64,000 nt of DNA from Caldicellulosiruptor owensensis OL (lineage in GTDB: Bacteria; Bacillota; Thermoanaerobacteria; Caldicellulosiruptorales; Caldicellulosiruptoraceae), in contig NC_014657.1 in assembly GCF_000166335.1 (NCBI RefSeq), forward strand, positions 736,501 to 800,500, read 5' to 3'. Under the pieces are notes generated by a model, which did not search any database, was not told where the DNA came from, and saw only the letters and a list, made by a program, of their open reading frames with translations. The position numbers and the translations under genes were made by a program. Shown piece by piece: positions 19,571 to 29,607 of the stretch. The stretch's first letter is position 1; the number at the start of each line of letters is the position of its first letter.

Positions 19571-21646
19571 TTGCCCAGGCAGTTTCCACTTGAAAAAACA
19601 AGAAATATAGGAATTATGGCCCATATAGATGCAGGTAAGACAACAACGACAGAAAGAATACTCTTTTACACAGGTAAGGTTCACAAGATGGGTGAAGTCC
19701 ACGAAGGAACTGCTACAATGGACTGGATGGAGCAGGAACAGGAAAGAGGTATTACTATTACCTCTGCTGCTACAACATGTGAGTGGAAAGGTCACAGGAT
19801 AAACATCATTGACACACCAGGACATGTGGACTTCACAGTTGAGGTAGAAAGGTCTCTGCGCGTGCTTGATGGTGCGATTGCTGTATTTTGTGCAAAAGGT
19901 GGCGTCGAACCCCAGTCAGAGACTGTTTGGAGACAGGCAGATAAATACCGTGTTCCAAGGATAGCTTATGTCAACAAGATGGACATAATGGGTGCGAACT
20001 TTTTCAACGTTATTGAGATGATGAAAGAGAGACTGGGTGCAAACCCGGTTGCAATCCAAATTCCAATTGGCAAAGAAGATACCTTCAGAGGTATTGTTGA
20101 TCTTCTTACAATGAAGGCTATAATCTATGTTGATGACCTTGGAAAAGTTTCGCAAGAGACAGAAATTCCAGACGATACAAAAGACATTGCTGAAGAGTAT
20201 AGAATTAAGCTTTTAGAAGCTGTTGCAGAAACTGATGAAGATATTATGATGAAATATTTAGAGGGCGAAGAAATTACAGTTGAAGAGCTAAAGAAAGCAA
20301 TAAGAAAAGCTACAATCAACATGCAGATGACACCTGTGCTTTGCGGTTCATCTTATAGAAACAAAGGTGTTCAGCCGCTTTTGGATGCTGTTGTTGATTA
20401 TCTGCCATCACCAGTTGACATTGCAGCGGTAAAAGGATTTTCACCTGATACTGGCGAAGAAATTGAAAGAAAAACAAGCGAAGATGAGCCGTTTTGTGCA
20501 TTGGCATTTAAGATTATGTCTGACCCTTATGTTGGTAAACTGACATTCTTGAGGGTCTATTCAGGTGTTCTTCATGCAGGGTCGTATGTTTATAACTCTA
20601 CAAAGAACAAGAAAGAAAGAGTAGGAAGACTTTTGCACATGCATGCAAACCACAGGGAAGACGTTGATGCAGTGTATGCAGGTGATATCTGTGCAGCAAT
20701 AGGTCTTTCTAATACTACAACAGGTGATACCCTCTGTGATGAAAATCATCCAATTGTCTTAGAATCTATGGAGTTCCCAGAACCTGTTATACAGGTTGCT
20801 ATTGAACCAAAGACCAAAGCTGATCAGGAGAAGATGGGTATTGCACTGCAAAGACTTTCCGAAGAAGACCCGACATTCAAAGTATCAACAAACCACGAGA
20901 CAGGGCAAACTCTCATTGCAGGTATGGGAGAGCTTCACCTTGAGATTATTGTTGACAGAATGAAAAGAGAGTTCAAGGTAGAGGTCAATGTAGGTAAACC
21001 TCAGGTTGCTTACAAAGAGACAATTAAGAAATCTGTCAAAGTTGAAGGAAAGTATATCAGACAGTCTGGTGGTAGAGGTCAGTACGGTCATGTTTGGCTT
21101 GAGCTTGAACCGCTGGAGAGAGGCGCAGGGTATGAGTTTGTGAACAAGATAGTCGGTGGTGTGATTCCAAAAGAGTTCATACCGTCTGTCGATGCAGGTG
21201 TCCAGGAAGCAATGCAGTCAGGTGTTTTGGCAGGATATCCTGTAGTTGACGTAAGAGTTACACTCTTTGACGGTTCATACCACGAGGTTGACTCAAGCGA
21301 CATGGCATTCAGAATTGCAGCAGCTCAAGCGTTCAGAGAAGGTATGAAAAAAGCAGACCCGGTACTCTTAGAGCCTATTATGAAGGTTGAGGTTGTTGTT
21401 CCTGAAGAGTACATGGGGGATGTCATGGGTGATATCAACTCCAGACGAGGAAGAATTGAGGGTATGGAACTGAGAGGAAATGCCCAGGTCATTCGTGCAT
21501 ATGTTCCGCTTGCTGAGATGTTTGGTTATGCAACAGACTTGAGGTCAAAAACACAGGGTCGAGGAACATACACCATGCAGTTTGACCACTATGAAGAGGT
21601 TCCAAAGAATATTGCTGACAAGATTCTTGAAATGAAGAATAAATAA
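19571..21646 (+). CDS. fusA: Elongation factor G
   Basis: A 691-residue translational GTPase. Residues 1-280 form the G domain with [18 protein letters not shown] (P-loop, about 14-31), [11 protein letters not shown] (switch I), [12 protein letters not shown] (G3), and NKMD (G4). Domains II-V follow, with GMGELHLEI and the C-terminal [16 protein letters not shown] typical of bacterial EF-G. It catalyses ribosome translocation. Start is TTG after AAGGAGGACA, 29 bp from rpsG, so it belongs to the same operon. Length is normal and no key residue is missing. Confidence 0.98.
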   Translation: MPRQFPLEKTRNIGIMAHIDAGKTTTTERILFYTGKVHKMGEVHEGTATMDWMEQEQERGITITSAATTCEWKGHRINIIDTPGHVDFTVEVERSLRVLDGAIAVFCAKGGVEPQSETVWRQADKYRVPRIAYVNKMDIMGANFFNVIEMMKERLGANPVAIQIPIGKEDTFRGIVDLLTMKAIIYVDDLGKVSQETEIPDDTKDIAEEYRIKLLEAVAETDEDIMMKYLEGEEITVEELKKAIRKATINMQMTPVLCGSSYRNKGVQPLLDAVVDYLPSPVDIAAVKGFSPDTGEEIERKTSEDEPFCALAFKIMSDPYVGKLTFLRVYSGVLHAGSYVYNSTKNKKERVGRLLHMHANHREDVDAVYAGDICAAIGLSNTTTGDTLCDENHPIVLESMEFPEPVIQVAIEPKTKADQEKMGIALQRLSEEDPTFKVSTNHETGQTLIAGMGELHLEIIVDRMKREFKVEVNVGKPQVAYKETIKKSVKVEGKYIRQSGGRGQYGHVWLELEPLERGAGYEFVNKIVGGVIPKEFIPSVDAGVQEAMQSGVLAGYPVVDVRVTLFDGSYHEVDSSDMAFRIAAAQAFREGMKKADPVLLEPIMKVEVVVPEEYMGDVMGDINSRRGRIEGMELRGNAQVIRAYVPLAEMFGYATDLRSKTQGRGTYTMQFDHYEEVPKNIADKILEMKNK

Positions 21647-21729
21647 GTGTTAAAATAATCTTAAACTGCGGTTGCAATTTTAAAAATTCACATAAATAAA
21701 ATATTATTGTGAAGGAGGATAAAATAAGG

Positions 21730-22932
21730 ATGGCAAAGGCTAAATTTGAAAGAACAAAACCACACGTAAACATAGGTACAATTGGACACGTTGACCATGG
21801 AAAAACAACATTGACAGCTGCAATCACAAAGGTTTTGGCTCTCAAAGGTAAAGCACAGTTTATGGCTTATGACCAGATTGACAAGGCTCCAGAGGAAAGA
21901 GAAAGAGGTATTACAATTAACACAGCACACGTTGAGTATGAGACAGACGCAAGACACTATGCACACGTTGACTGTCCAGGTCACGCTGACTACGTCAAGA
22001 ACATGATAACAGGTGCTGCTCAGATGGACGGTGCAATCTTGGTTGTATCTGCAGCAGACGGTCCAATGCCACAGACAAGAGAGCACATTTTGCTTGCACG
22101 ACAGGTTAACGTTCCATATATCGTGGTATTCCTCAACAAGGTTGACATGGTAGACGATCCGGAATTGATTGAGCTGGTTGAAATGGAAGTAAGAGAGCTT
22201 CTTTCCAAGTATGGTTACCCAGGCGATGAAGTGCCAATCATAAAAGGTTCAGCTTTAAAGGCTTTAGAGTCAACATCACAAGATCCAAATGCTCCAGAGT
22301 ATCAGTGCATTTTAGAGCTTATGGATGCTGTTGATAAATACATTCCAACACCACAGAGAGACATTGACAAACCATTCTTGATGCCAATTGAAGACGTGTT
22401 CTCAATCACAGGTAGAGGTACTGTTGTAACAGGTAGAGTTGAAAGAGGAATACTCAAGACAGGTGAAGAGGTTGAAATAGTTGGTTTTGCTCCAGAGCCA
22501 AGAAAGACAGTTGTAACAGGTATTGAGATGTTCAGAAAGGTATTGGATGAGGCTGTTGCTGGTGACAATGTAGGGTGTCTTCTCAGAGGTATTCAGAAGA
22601 ATGAGGTTGAAAGAGGTCAGGTTCTTGCAAAGCCAGGTACAATTAAGCCTCATACAAAATTCAAAGCACAGGTTTACGTCTTGACAAAAGAAGAAGGTGG
22701 AAGACATACTCCATTCTTCAATGGTTACAGACCACAGTTCTATTTCAGAACAACAGACGTTACAGGAACAATTACACTGCCAGAGGGTGTAGAGATGTGC
22801 ATGCCTGGTGACAACGTTGAGATGACAGTTGAACTTATCTCTCCAATTGCTATTGAGTCAGGACTTAGATTTGCTATCCGCGAAGGCGGAAGAACAGTTG
22901 GTGCAGGTTCTGTTACAACAATAATTGAATAA
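21730..22932 (+). CDS. tuf: Elongation factor Tu
   Basis: A 400-residue EF-Tu beginning [33 protein letters not shown]. The P-loop [34 protein letters not shown] and NKVD motifs of the G domain are intact, followed by domains II and III ending [14 protein letters not shown]. The ATG at 21730 lies about 9 bases after GAAGGAGGAT; a longer frame from 21709 would start inside that site and is rejected. It follows fusA by 83 bp and ends the str operon at a strong terminator; the S10 ribosomal protein operon does not follow. Confidence 0.98.
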   Translation: MAKAKFERTKPHVNIGTIGHVDHGKTTLTAAITKVLALKGKAQFMAYDQIDKAPEERERGITINTAHVEYETDARHYAHVDCPGHADYVKNMITGAAQMDGAILVVSAADGPMPQTREHILLARQVNVPYIVVFLNKVDMVDDPELIELVEMEVRELLSKYGYPGDEVPIIKGSALKALESTSQDPNAPEYQCILELMDAVDKYIPTPQRDIDKPFLMPIEDVFSITGRGTVVTGRVERGILKTGEEVEIVGFAPEPRKTVVTGIEMFRKVLDEAVAGDNVGCLLRGIQKNEVERGQVLAKPGTIKPHTKFKAQVYVLTKEEGGRHTPFFNGYRPQFYFRTTDVTGTITLPEGVEMCMPGDNVEMTVELISPIAIESGLRFAIREGGRTVGAGSVTTIIE

Positions 22933-22934
22933 TT

Positions 22935-22999
22935 AAAAAAGCCCAAGCCTAAGAAAGAAAAGCTTTAAAGCTTTCTAAACTTAGGTTTGGGCTTTTTTT
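22935..22999 (+). terminator. Strong terminator of the str operon
   Basis: A 19-base left arm from 22935 (AAAAAAGCCCAAGCCTAAG) pairs with the arm ending at 22999 (CTTAGGTTTGGGCTTTTTTT), including one G-T pair. The loop contains a smaller AGAAAG / CTTTCT stem. Confidence 0.93.
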
Positions 23000-23059
23000 G
23001 GCTCAAAAGATTTTGTTACAAGATAAGTTGTTTAAAGGAGGTGTTTTTAAAAAAAACAT

Positions 23060-24619
23060 ATGGCACGAATAAGAGAGTATTATCACAATATGATTCAAAA
23101 ACTTAAATTCCATCAGACAGAAGAGTATATGATTGATGAGTTTGTCTACAACACACTTAAAGAATTCTCGGTAAATCTTAATAAGGAAATAGCAATTGTT
23201 TTGAATAGAAAAGGAAGGATTGAAGAGGTCATAATAGAAAAAAAAGAATTCGCTGAACTGGAAAACCAGGATTCTTTCCCTAAAAAGGCGGCATTAATCT
23301 TTACAAGATTATCTTCAGTATCACATCCGTCAATGCTTGACCTGTCCACTCTTATAATGAAAAAGTATGACTATGTTATGACAATCTCGCTCAAAACTGA
23401 GGAAGCTACCATAGCTTTTTGGGGTAGCCTGTTGAAAGAGGTTGAAACGGTTGGACCGCACAAGATAGAGTATTTTTACAATCTCGATATTTCATCCAAG
23501 ATTTCAGAAGTGGATGAAAAACAGAGGGAGAGAGAAAAGGTTCACGAGACTTTAACAGAAAAAGAGGAAAGGGCTTTGCTTGTTGATGTGTGGCCAAAAA
23601 GTTCATCTGAACTTGACAGGCACCTTTTAGAAGAGCTTGAGAGCTTGTGTAAAACAGCGGGAGTTAAAGTTATTGACAAGGTGGTACAAGTAAGAAGGAG
23701 CATAGACCCTGCGTATTTTATAGGAAAAGGTAAGGCAGAAGAGATACTTTCTATCTGTCAGCAAAAAGACATCGACGTTGTGATATTCAACAGAGAACTT
23801 TCGCCTGCTCAGATAAAAAATTTGGAAGAGCTGCTTTTGAGAAAAGTGATAGATAGAACTGATGTGATCCTTGACATATTTGCAAGGCGAGCAAAGACCA
23901 AAGAGGGAAAACTTCAGGTAGAACTTGCACAGCTTTTGACCCTGCTTCCGCGCCTGCGTGGGACTGGGGTGCTGCTTTCAAGGCTTGGTGGCGGAATTGG
24001 AACAAGAGGGCCTGGTGAGACCAAGCTTGAGATTGACAGAAGACATATCCAGCGCAGGATTGAAGAGATAAAAAAAGAGCTTGAAAAGGTGAAAAAAAAT
24101 AGAGAAGTTCAGAGGAAGAGCAGGATAGAAAACCAGGTGCCGGTGGTGTCAATAATTGGTTACACAAACGCAGGCAAATCTACCCTCATGAACAGAATTT
24201 CAAAGGCAGATGTTTTGGTGGAAGACAAACTGTTTGCAACACTTGATACTACAACAAGAAGGGTGTACCATAAGGGCAAAGAGTTTCTGCTCACCGATAC
24301 TGTAGGGTTTATAAGAAACTTGCCGCATCATCTTGTTGAGGCGTTTTCTTCAACATTAGAAGAGGTCAAGTATTCAAACCTTATACTGAACGTTGTGGAT
24401 ATATCTGACCCATATTATTATGACCATATAAAAGTATCTGAGGATTTGCTAAAGCAGCTTGGAGCAGAAAATATCCCTCTTATAAGGGTTTACAACAAGA
24501 TAGATAAAGTGGACCTTTCAAGTGTGGATGTGTTTGACAATCTTCCACATGTTTTCGTCTCTGCTCGGGATGGTAGAGGTATTGATACTTTGCTTGATAT
24601 GATTGTTGAGAGAATTTAA
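23060..24619 (+). CDS. hflX: Ribosome-associated GTPase HflX
   Basis: A 519-residue protein. An N-terminal extension of about 170 residues precedes the HflX domain (ALLVDVWPKSS, then RGTGVLLSRLGGGIGTRGPGETKLEIDRR near 300-330), a basic coiled helix, and a GTPase domain with GYTNAGKSTL (about 367-376), DTTTRRV, DTVGFIRNLPHHLVEAFSSTLEE and NKID. The glycine-rich GGGIGTRGPGETK loop is specific to HflX. The protein acts on stalled or heat-damaged ribosomes in other bacteria. GGAGGTG lies about 16 bases before ATG 23060, longer than usual. The long N-terminal extension is a Clostridia-type variant. Confidence 0.93.
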   Translation: MARIREYYHNMIQKLKFHQTEEYMIDEFVYNTLKEFSVNLNKEIAIVLNRKGRIEEVIIEKKEFAELENQDSFPKKAALIFTRLSSVSHPSMLDLSTLIMKKYDYVMTISLKTEEATIAFWGSLLKEVETVGPHKIEYFYNLDISSKISEVDEKQREREKVHETLTEKEERALLVDVWPKSSSELDRHLLEELESLCKTAGVKVIDKVVQVRRSIDPAYFIGKGKAEEILSICQQKDIDVVIFNRELSPAQIKNLEELLLRKVIDRTDVILDIFARRAKTKEGKLQVELAQLLTLLPRLRGTGVLLSRLGGGIGTRGPGETKLEIDRRHIQRRIEEIKKELEKVKKNREVQRKSRIENQVPVVSIIGYTNAGKSTLMNRISKADVLVEDKLFATLDTTTRRVYHKGKEFLLTDTVGFIRNLPHHLVEAFSSTLEEVKYSNLILNVVDISDPYYYDHIKVSEDLLKQLGAENIPLIRVYNKIDKVDLSSVDVFDNLPHVFVSARDGRGIDTLLDMIVERI

Positions 24620-24711
24620 TTATATGAAATTTGTTGAATGTGATGAGTAAAGAGGGTATTATTAAAGTAGGGGGAAATTTATATTAAAATAAAAGAAAGG
24701 GGTTGTCCGCA

Positions 24712-25134
24712 TTGCTAATCCGTAATTGTGCTGGTGGAGTTGTGTTCTACCAAGGAAAAATCTTTATCATGAAGAACGAAAAAGGCGAATGGGTATTTCC
24801 CAAAGGTGTTATCAGGAACGGCGAAATTGCACCAGAAGTTGCGGTAAGAAGAGTCAAGGAAGAAGTTGGCATTGATGCTTCAATTCTCTCCACAGCAGGT
24901 CAAACAAGTTATGAGTTCTATTCTGTCACACGTCAGAAACCAGTTTGTAACAAGATTATATGGTATATCATGGAGGCAAAATCTCCCGAGTTTTTGAAGG
25001 AAAACAAGCAAGAGAACGTTTTTGATGCTGGGTATTTTGACATTGAAGAGGCTATTCAGAAGATTACTTACAGCCAAGACAAGGCTTTGGCATCTTGTGC
25101 CTATGAGCAGTACAAACAGCTTGTGAATATTTAA
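24712..25134 (+). CDS. NUDIX hydrolase
   Basis: A 140-residue protein with a Nudix box near residues 30-53: GVIRNGEIAPEVAVRRVKEEVGI fits G-x5-E-x7-R-E-U-x-E-E-x-G-U except that Arg replaces the Glu after the first Arg. The two metal-binding Glu of EEVG are present. Such enzymes hydrolyse nucleoside diphosphate derivatives; the substrate cannot be inferred. The TTG at 24712 lies 9 bases from AAAGGGG, whereas the upstream TTG at 24703 touches that site. Confidence 0.8.
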   Translation: MLIRNCAGGVVFYQGKIFIMKNEKGEWVFPKGVIRNGEIAPEVAVRRVKEEVGIDASILSTAGQTSYEFYSVTRQKPVCNKIIWYIMEAKSPEFLKENKQENVFDAGYFDIEEAIQKITYSQDKALASCAYEQYKQLVNI

Positions 25135-25157
25135 ATCAGAGTTTATAATATATATGG

Positions 25158-25163
25158 TATAAT
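25158..25163 (+). promoter_or_regulatory. Extended -10 element just upstream of a terminator hairpin
   Basis: TGGTATAAT (25155-25163) fits the extended -10 form TGnTATAAT. No good -35 is visible. Predicted initiation near 25170 would be at the foot of the hairpin at 25172-25211. Confidence 0.4.
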
Positions 25164-25171
25164 GTTTTGAC

Positions 25172-25211
25172 GGGCTGTCATTGAATTTAACATAAAATGA
25201 CAGCCCTTTTT
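25172..25211 (+). terminator. Terminator after the Nudix gene
   Basis: GGGCTGTCATT (25172-25182) pairs with AATGACAGCCC (25196-25206), then TTTTT. Confidence 0.88.
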
Positions 25212-25265
25212 GATATAAAAAACTAACGATGTGATTAATCGCGGCAAAGGAGAATTAAAACAAAA

Positions 25266-25886
25266 ATGGGATTTAAAACTATTGCTCAGAATGTCCGGGT
25301 AGAATTTGTAGAAAGAAAGTCAAGGTTTATTGCATCAGTTTTCAGGGTAGAAAATCAACATGATGTTAGTACCTTTCTTGAACAGGTTAGAAAAGAGTTT
25401 TATGATGCAACACACAACGTGTATGCCTATACATATGGGATTGAATATCCTGTGCAAAAGTATTCTGATGATGGGGAACCGCAGGGTACAGCCGGGCTTC
25501 CCGTCATGGAGGTAATAAGAAAGAGCAATGTTTCAAATGTGTTGATTGTGGTAACTCGCTATTTTGGCGGAATTCTGTTGGGTGCGTCAGGACTTGTCAG
25601 GGCATACACCCAGGCAGCAAGCCTCGGACTTGAAAAAGCGGGTATTTTGGAGTATCATGAATGTGAAGAGGTATTGTTGAGTATAGAATATTCTGATTTT
25701 GAGAAGATTAAATGGCTTACTTCAAAGTTTAATACAAAAATAGAGAAGATTGAGTATTCGCAAGTTGTAGATTTATTGCTGGCAATAAAAAAAGAAGAGG
25801 TGGATGAGTTTATAACGAGCGTTTCAGATATTACATCTGGCAACTTCCTGGCTGACAAAAAAGGGATAGTTTTAAAAACAATTTAG
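25266..25886 (+). CDS. YigZ/IMPACT family protein (YvyE-like)
   Basis: A 206-residue protein of the UPF0029/IMPACT family. The N-terminal domain (about 1-125) contains ERKSRFIASVFRV, HNVYAYTYG, SDDGEPQGTAGLP and VVTRYFGGILLGASGLVRAYTQAA, all signature segments. A C-terminal ferredoxin-like DUF1949 domain follows. Eukaryotic IMPACT regulates the eIF2-alpha kinase GCN2; the bacterial role is poorly defined. ATG 25266 with RBS AAAGGAG. Confidence 0.9.
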   Translation: MGFKTIAQNVRVEFVERKSRFIASVFRVENQHDVSTFLEQVRKEFYDATHNVYAYTYGIEYPVQKYSDDGEPQGTAGLPVMEVIRKSNVSNVLIVVTRYFGGILLGASGLVRAYTQAASLGLEKAGILEYHECEEVLLSIEYSDFEKIKWLTSKFNTKIEKIEYSQVVDLLLAIKKEEVDEFITSVSDITSGNFLADKKGIVLKTI

Positions 25887-25906
25887 AAAAAGGATGTGTT
25901 TGTGCT

Positions 25907-26518
25907 GTGAAGAAGAAAGAAAATGTGTATAGATGCCTTTTTACAAATCCACTTTATTTTGTTCAGAATATTTCACTTCTTAACAATTTCGTAGCAGGAA
26001 TAGCAGTGTTTTTGATATATGTTACATTTTTTACAATTTACGTTTACCTTCAGATTAGAAATGGATATAAAATAATGCCAGTAGATACAGGTATTGTATT
26101 TTTTACAGACAGAATAAAATCTGATTTGGAGAATTTAAGGTTAGCAAGGCTTATTATTACACTTTTTTCAAACCAGATTTTTAAGCTTTTTATGCTGGTT
26201 GTTATAGTTTTTTTGACAGCTTCCATTGTTACAAGAAAAAGAGCAAATGTTTCACAAGTGATAACTACATTGACAGTATCATACCTTCTTCCGGCATATA
26301 CATTTTTGATAGGGACTATGTTTTGGTTTTTATCAATTGGTTATGCAATTTTTAAAGTGTCAGAGATGTTCTTCTTGATATCTGTTTATGAAGCACTTTC
26401 AAAGGGGTTTGGTATACCAAGAACAAAGGCATTGACAATAGTATTTGTGATTGTGCTCTTCTATTGTTTGCTTTATGTATGTTCACCTTCGGTATTTCTT
26501 ACACCTTTTCTGATATAA
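25907..26518 (+). CDS. Uncharacterised polytopic membrane protein
   Basis: A 203-residue protein with five hydrophobic segments (about residues 28-50, 92-112, 120-140, 142-165 and 175-198) and few charged residues between them. The arrangement resembles Yip1/YIF1-type membrane proteins, but no diagnostic motif is seen, so no function is assigned. GTG 25907 follows AAAGGATG. The 3' end overlaps the convergent flippase gene by 36 bp. Confidence 0.6.
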   Translation: MKKKENVYRCLFTNPLYFVQNISLLNNFVAGIAVFLIYVTFFTIYVYLQIRNGYKIMPVDTGIVFFTDRIKSDLENLRLARLIITLFSNQIFKLFMLVVIVFLTASIVTRKRANVSQVITTLTVSYLLPAYTFLIGTMFWFLSIGYAIFKVSEMFFLISVYEALSKGFGIPRTKALTIVFVIVLFYCLLYVCSPSVFLTPFLI

Positions 26519-27976
26519 AAGGATAAGGTAACTAATTAGTAAATATCCTGCTAAAAACAAGATAATAAAAACTTTCATTGAAGTTATTTTCAGATAAATG
26601 AGTATAGTAAATATAAGTAAGCACCCCATTGTAAGTTGAAAGATGAGAATGATTATTCTTTTTTCAAGAATAAATTCAAACTCAATGTTTGCTATCTTTT
26701 CAATCATTATAATACATGAAATAAGGGCGAATATATTTGAGATCCAAATATAAGGGATCTCACTTTTGAAAAGTAATATTGTTGGGATATAGGCTATCAA
26801 TCTTATTACTGTTAGTACTGTATTTAAAATAAAATTAAAATTGACCTTATCGAGTGCATTAAGTAAACTTGAAAGTACAACAGAAAGATAATAAAATGCT
26901 ATCGCAGGTGCAATGTGTTTAAGATACACTCCTGCTTGAGGGTTTTTGTACAATAAATTACAAATCTGTGCAGGAAAAAGTAAGAATATACATGTTGCTG
27001 GTAATGAAATAGCAATGGTAAGCAAGAGAAAAGAGTTTATTCGAGAGTTTAGAGTTTTTGTGTGAATCTTTGTTTCGGAGATGGTAGGAACTATTATTAT
27101 GGATAATGAATTTACAATAACAAGTGGCAAAGTTGCTGCTGGAAAGCTCATGCCATTTATTATTCCATAAATAGAAATTGCTTCGTTTTTTGTGTTACCG
27201 ATATATTCAAGTAATTTTGGAATTATCATATTTTCAATTGATTGAAAAATCATTCCAAGAACACTGGCTGTGGCAAGTGGTACAGATACTTTGAGTATAT
27301 TAGATGAAATCTGCACAACCTCGGAAAGTTTAATCGGAAATTGAATATTTTTGTATTTGAGTTTATATGATATCAAAAGGAAACTCAGACTTGAAAGTTC
27401 TCCTATAAGAATTCCCAGGAAAGACAAAAATAGTTTTGTATCAAGCGAAGATGAATTTATTACTGTCAAGAAAATGGGACATGTGACAGAAAGTCTGACA
27501 ACATTTTCAAACACTTCTGCCAAGGCAGGTGGAGTAGGATTTTGAATACCATAAAAAAAGCCCTTCAAGATAGCTGATTGTGTGACAACCACAATGCATA
27601 CAATAAGTGGGTAGACAGTGTATTTAAGAGGTGGCGTATCAAATATAATATCACAGAAAAAAGGATTTAAGATACAAAAAAAGATAGCAACTATAATACT
27701 CCAAAGAAGAAGTATTCTGCTCATCACAAAGACAACTTTTTCTTTCAAGGCGGTAGAATGGCAATTTTCAGCAATATATTTTGAGATAGCAGTTAAGATT
27801 CCACCGCTTGATATACTGTAAAACAAATAATAAAGTGTCATGCCAAATGTATAAAGTCCCATACCAATAGAACCTATTCTGCGTGATATGAAAACTCTGT
27901 AAAAGAAAAAAAGACTGTATGTTAAAATGTTGCAAAGTGTAAGTATTACAATCTGACTTAAAATCTTTTTGTTCAT
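26483..27976 (-). CDS. Polysaccharide/lipid flippase of the MATE-like (SpoVB/MurJ) family
   Basis: A 497-residue integral membrane protein with about 14 hydrophobic helices. The N-terminus NILTYSLFFFYRVFISRRIGSIGMGLYTFGMTLYYLF and the SSGGILTAISKYIAE segment are typical of SpoVB-like members of the MOP superfamily. Family members flip lipid-linked precursors such as lipid II or polysaccharide units; SpoVB acts in spore cortex synthesis in Bacillus. The exact substrate is not determinable here. Its 5' end faces the divergent yebC, and an IS element sits in the intergenic region 52 bp upstream of the start. Confidence 0.82.
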   Translation of the reverse strand: MNKKILSQIVILTLCNILTYSLFFFYRVFISRRIGSIGMGLYTFGMTLYYLFYSISSGGILTAISKYIAENCHSTALKEKVVFVMSRILLLWSIIVAIFFCILNPFFCDIIFDTPPLKYTVYPLIVCIVVVTQSAILKGFFYGIQNPTPPALAEVFENVVRLSVTCPIFLTVINSSSLDTKLFLSFLGILIGELSSLSFLLISYKLKYKNIQFPIKLSEVVQISSNILKVSVPLATASVLGMIFQSIENMIIPKLLEYIGNTKNEAISIYGIINGMSFPAATLPLVIVNSLSIIIVPTISETKIHTKTLNSRINSFLLLTIAISLPATCIFLLFPAQICNLLYKNPQAGVYLKHIAPAIAFYYLSVVLSSLLNALDKVNFNFILNTVLTVIRLIAYIPTILLFKSEIPYIWISNIFALISCIIMIEKIANIEFEFILEKRIIILIFQLTMGCLLIFTILIYLKITSMKVFIILFLAGYLLISYLILLYQKRCKKYRR

Positions 27977-28018
27977 CTTTCTTTTATTTATAACAATTCT
28001 TTGCTCATTATTAAATCT

Positions 28019-28027
28019 TATGTGTTA
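28019..28027. repeat. Target site duplication, left copy (IS copy 1)
   Basis: TATGTGTTA directly abuts the left tip of the element and is repeated exactly at 29641-29649. Confidence 0.92.
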
Positions 28028-28066
28028 CTTAGTGTAAAATATTTATAGGACTTGAGATGGAAAAAA

Positions 28067-28165
28067 TGCTCCCTCCTCTTGGGAAAAATGAGAGAATGAT
28101 ATAAAATAATGAGCAAAAAAAAGAAGAAGAAAACTGAAAGGAAAAACAAACCAAAGGAGGGAGCA
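28067..28165 (+). promoter_or_regulatory. IS-internal inverted repeat sequestering the transposase RBS, with promoter in the loop
   Basis: TGCTCCCTCCTCTTGG (28067-28082) is complementary to CCAAAGGAGGGAGCA (28151-28165), which contains the transposase ribosome binding site. Between the arms an extended -10, TGATATAAA (28097-28105), with a weak TTGGGA 15 bp upstream, would start transcripts inside the loop that lack the left arm. Confidence 0.6.
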
Positions 28166-28167
28166 AA

Positions 28168-29607
28168 ATGTTTGATAATATTATAACAAAAATAGAGGAA
28201 CTTTTAAATAGATTTGGAGAAGGGATAGTGGAGATATTAAGAGGTGAGAAAGATATAGCGATGTATTCAATGGAATTGAAGGAGAAGATGGATGAGATAG
28301 GGAAGGAGATGATAAAAGAGGCATGCGGGCTTGTAGATGAGATTGTAAGGAATGAAAAGAAGAGGAAGGCAAGGTATGAGGTTGTAAGGAAAGATAAGAG
28401 GAGCATAAAGACAATATTTGGAGATGTGGAATATATAAGGACGTACTACAAGAATAAAGAAGAGGGAGGGTATGTGTATTTAGCAGATGAAATTTTGGGG
28501 ATAGAGAAATACCAAAGAATAGACAAAGCAGTCAAAGCAGCAATAGTTGAGAAAGTAGTGGAAATATCATATGAAAAAGCAGCCAAAGAAGTATTAGGAG
28601 AAGAGAAAATGACAAGACAAAGTGTAATGAATATTTTGAGGAGGATAGAGGCAGCTCAGTTAGATAGAATCGAGCATAATAAAAAAGGAGTTGCAGGCAG
28701 TAAAAAAGTGGTAAAAGAACTTTATATAGAGGCAGATGAAGATCATATTTCGTTACAAAACGGAGAAGGGAAGATAGCGAAGCTTGCGTACATAAATGAG
28801 GGATATAAAGAAGAGAAAGGGATTGTCAAAAGAAAGGAATTAAAAGGGGTGCATTATTTTAGCAGTATTAAAGAGAGACCAGAAGATTTTTGGTCAAAAG
28901 TAAGTGAATATATAGAGGAGCACTATGAAACGGAGAAGATAGAGAAGATATATTTGTTAGGGGATGGAGCGGCATGGATAAAGGAAGGGCTTGAATGGAT
29001 AGTGGGTGCAGAATTTGTATTAGACAGGTTTCATCTAATGAGAGAGGTAATCAAAATAAGCGGTGGAGATAAGAATATTTTTGCTGGGATAGTAGAAGCA
29101 TTGAGGGATAAGGATAGAGAGAAGTTTGAGGGATTGGTAGCTAAAGCGATGGAAAAGGCTGGAGAGGACAAAAGAGCGTTGAAGAGGATAAATGAAAGTA
29201 GGAGATATATAGCCAATCATTGGGATAATATAGTATTAGAGTTAGATAATAGGATTATAAAAGGATGTAGTGCAGAAGGGCATGTAAGCCACGTATTAGC
29301 AGATAGGATGAGTTCAAGACCAAGAGGATGGAGCGAACAAGGAGCAGAAGTGATGGTAAAGTTATTGAGCTTGAAGTATAATGGTGTAAACTTGAAAGAA
29401 GCATATTTAAAAGAGATTTGTGGCAAGGAAGAGAAAGAAGAAAAAATATTGAAAGAAATTGTGAGAAAAAATGTTAAGAAGATAAGGAAACAGATTGAGG
29501 AGACGAGGAATAATGTGCCAATTTTAGCAAGAGGAAAAGTTGATTTGACGTTTAGAGTACTGAAAGGCCTAAGTACTGGAGATTTCTTAAATGCAGTCGT
29601 ATTTTAA
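28168..29607 (+). CDS. ISLre2 family (UPF0236) transposase
   Basis: A 479-residue transposase, full length and uninterrupted. The N-terminal half is rich in Lys/Glu helices. The catalytic part has LYIEADEDHISLQ (about 190), YLLGDGAAWIKEGLEWI (about 265), FVLDRFHLMREV (about 283) and SAEGHVSHVLADRMSSRPRGWSEQGAEVM (about 370-398), giving the Asp, Asp and Glu positions expected in this family. RBS AAAGGAGGGAG lies just before ATG 28168 and is part of an inverted repeat. Two other copies at 55633 and 58041 carry disrupted versions, so this is the likely source of transposase. Confidence 0.93.
   Translation: MFDNIITKIEELLNRFGEGIVEILRGEKDIAMYSMELKEKMDEIGKEMIKEACGLVDEIVRNEKKRKARYEVVRKDKRSIKTIFGDVEYIRTYYKNKEEGGYVYLADEILGIEKYQRIDKAVKAAIVEKVVEISYEKAAKEVLGEEKMTRQSVMNILRRIEAAQLDRIEHNKKGVAGSKKVVKELYIEADEDHISLQNGEGKIAKLAYINEGYKEEKGIVKRKELKGVHYFSSIKERPEDFWSKVSEYIEEHYETEKIEKIYLLGDGAAWIKEGLEWIVGAEFVLDRFHLMREVIKISGGDKNIFAGIVEALRDKDREKFEGLVAKAMEKAGEDKRALKRINESRRYIANHWDNIVLELDNRIIKGCSAEGHVSHVLADRMSSRPRGWSEQGAEVMVKLLSLKYNGVNLKEAYLKEICGKEEKEEKILKEIVRKNVKKIRKQIEETRNNVPILARGKVDLTFRVLKGLSTGDFLNAVVF

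Noticed and set aside
28168-29607. Serine/leucine-rich reverse-strand ORFs inside all three IS copies
   Set aside because: They are antisense shadows of the transposase, with low-complexity composition and no RBS.
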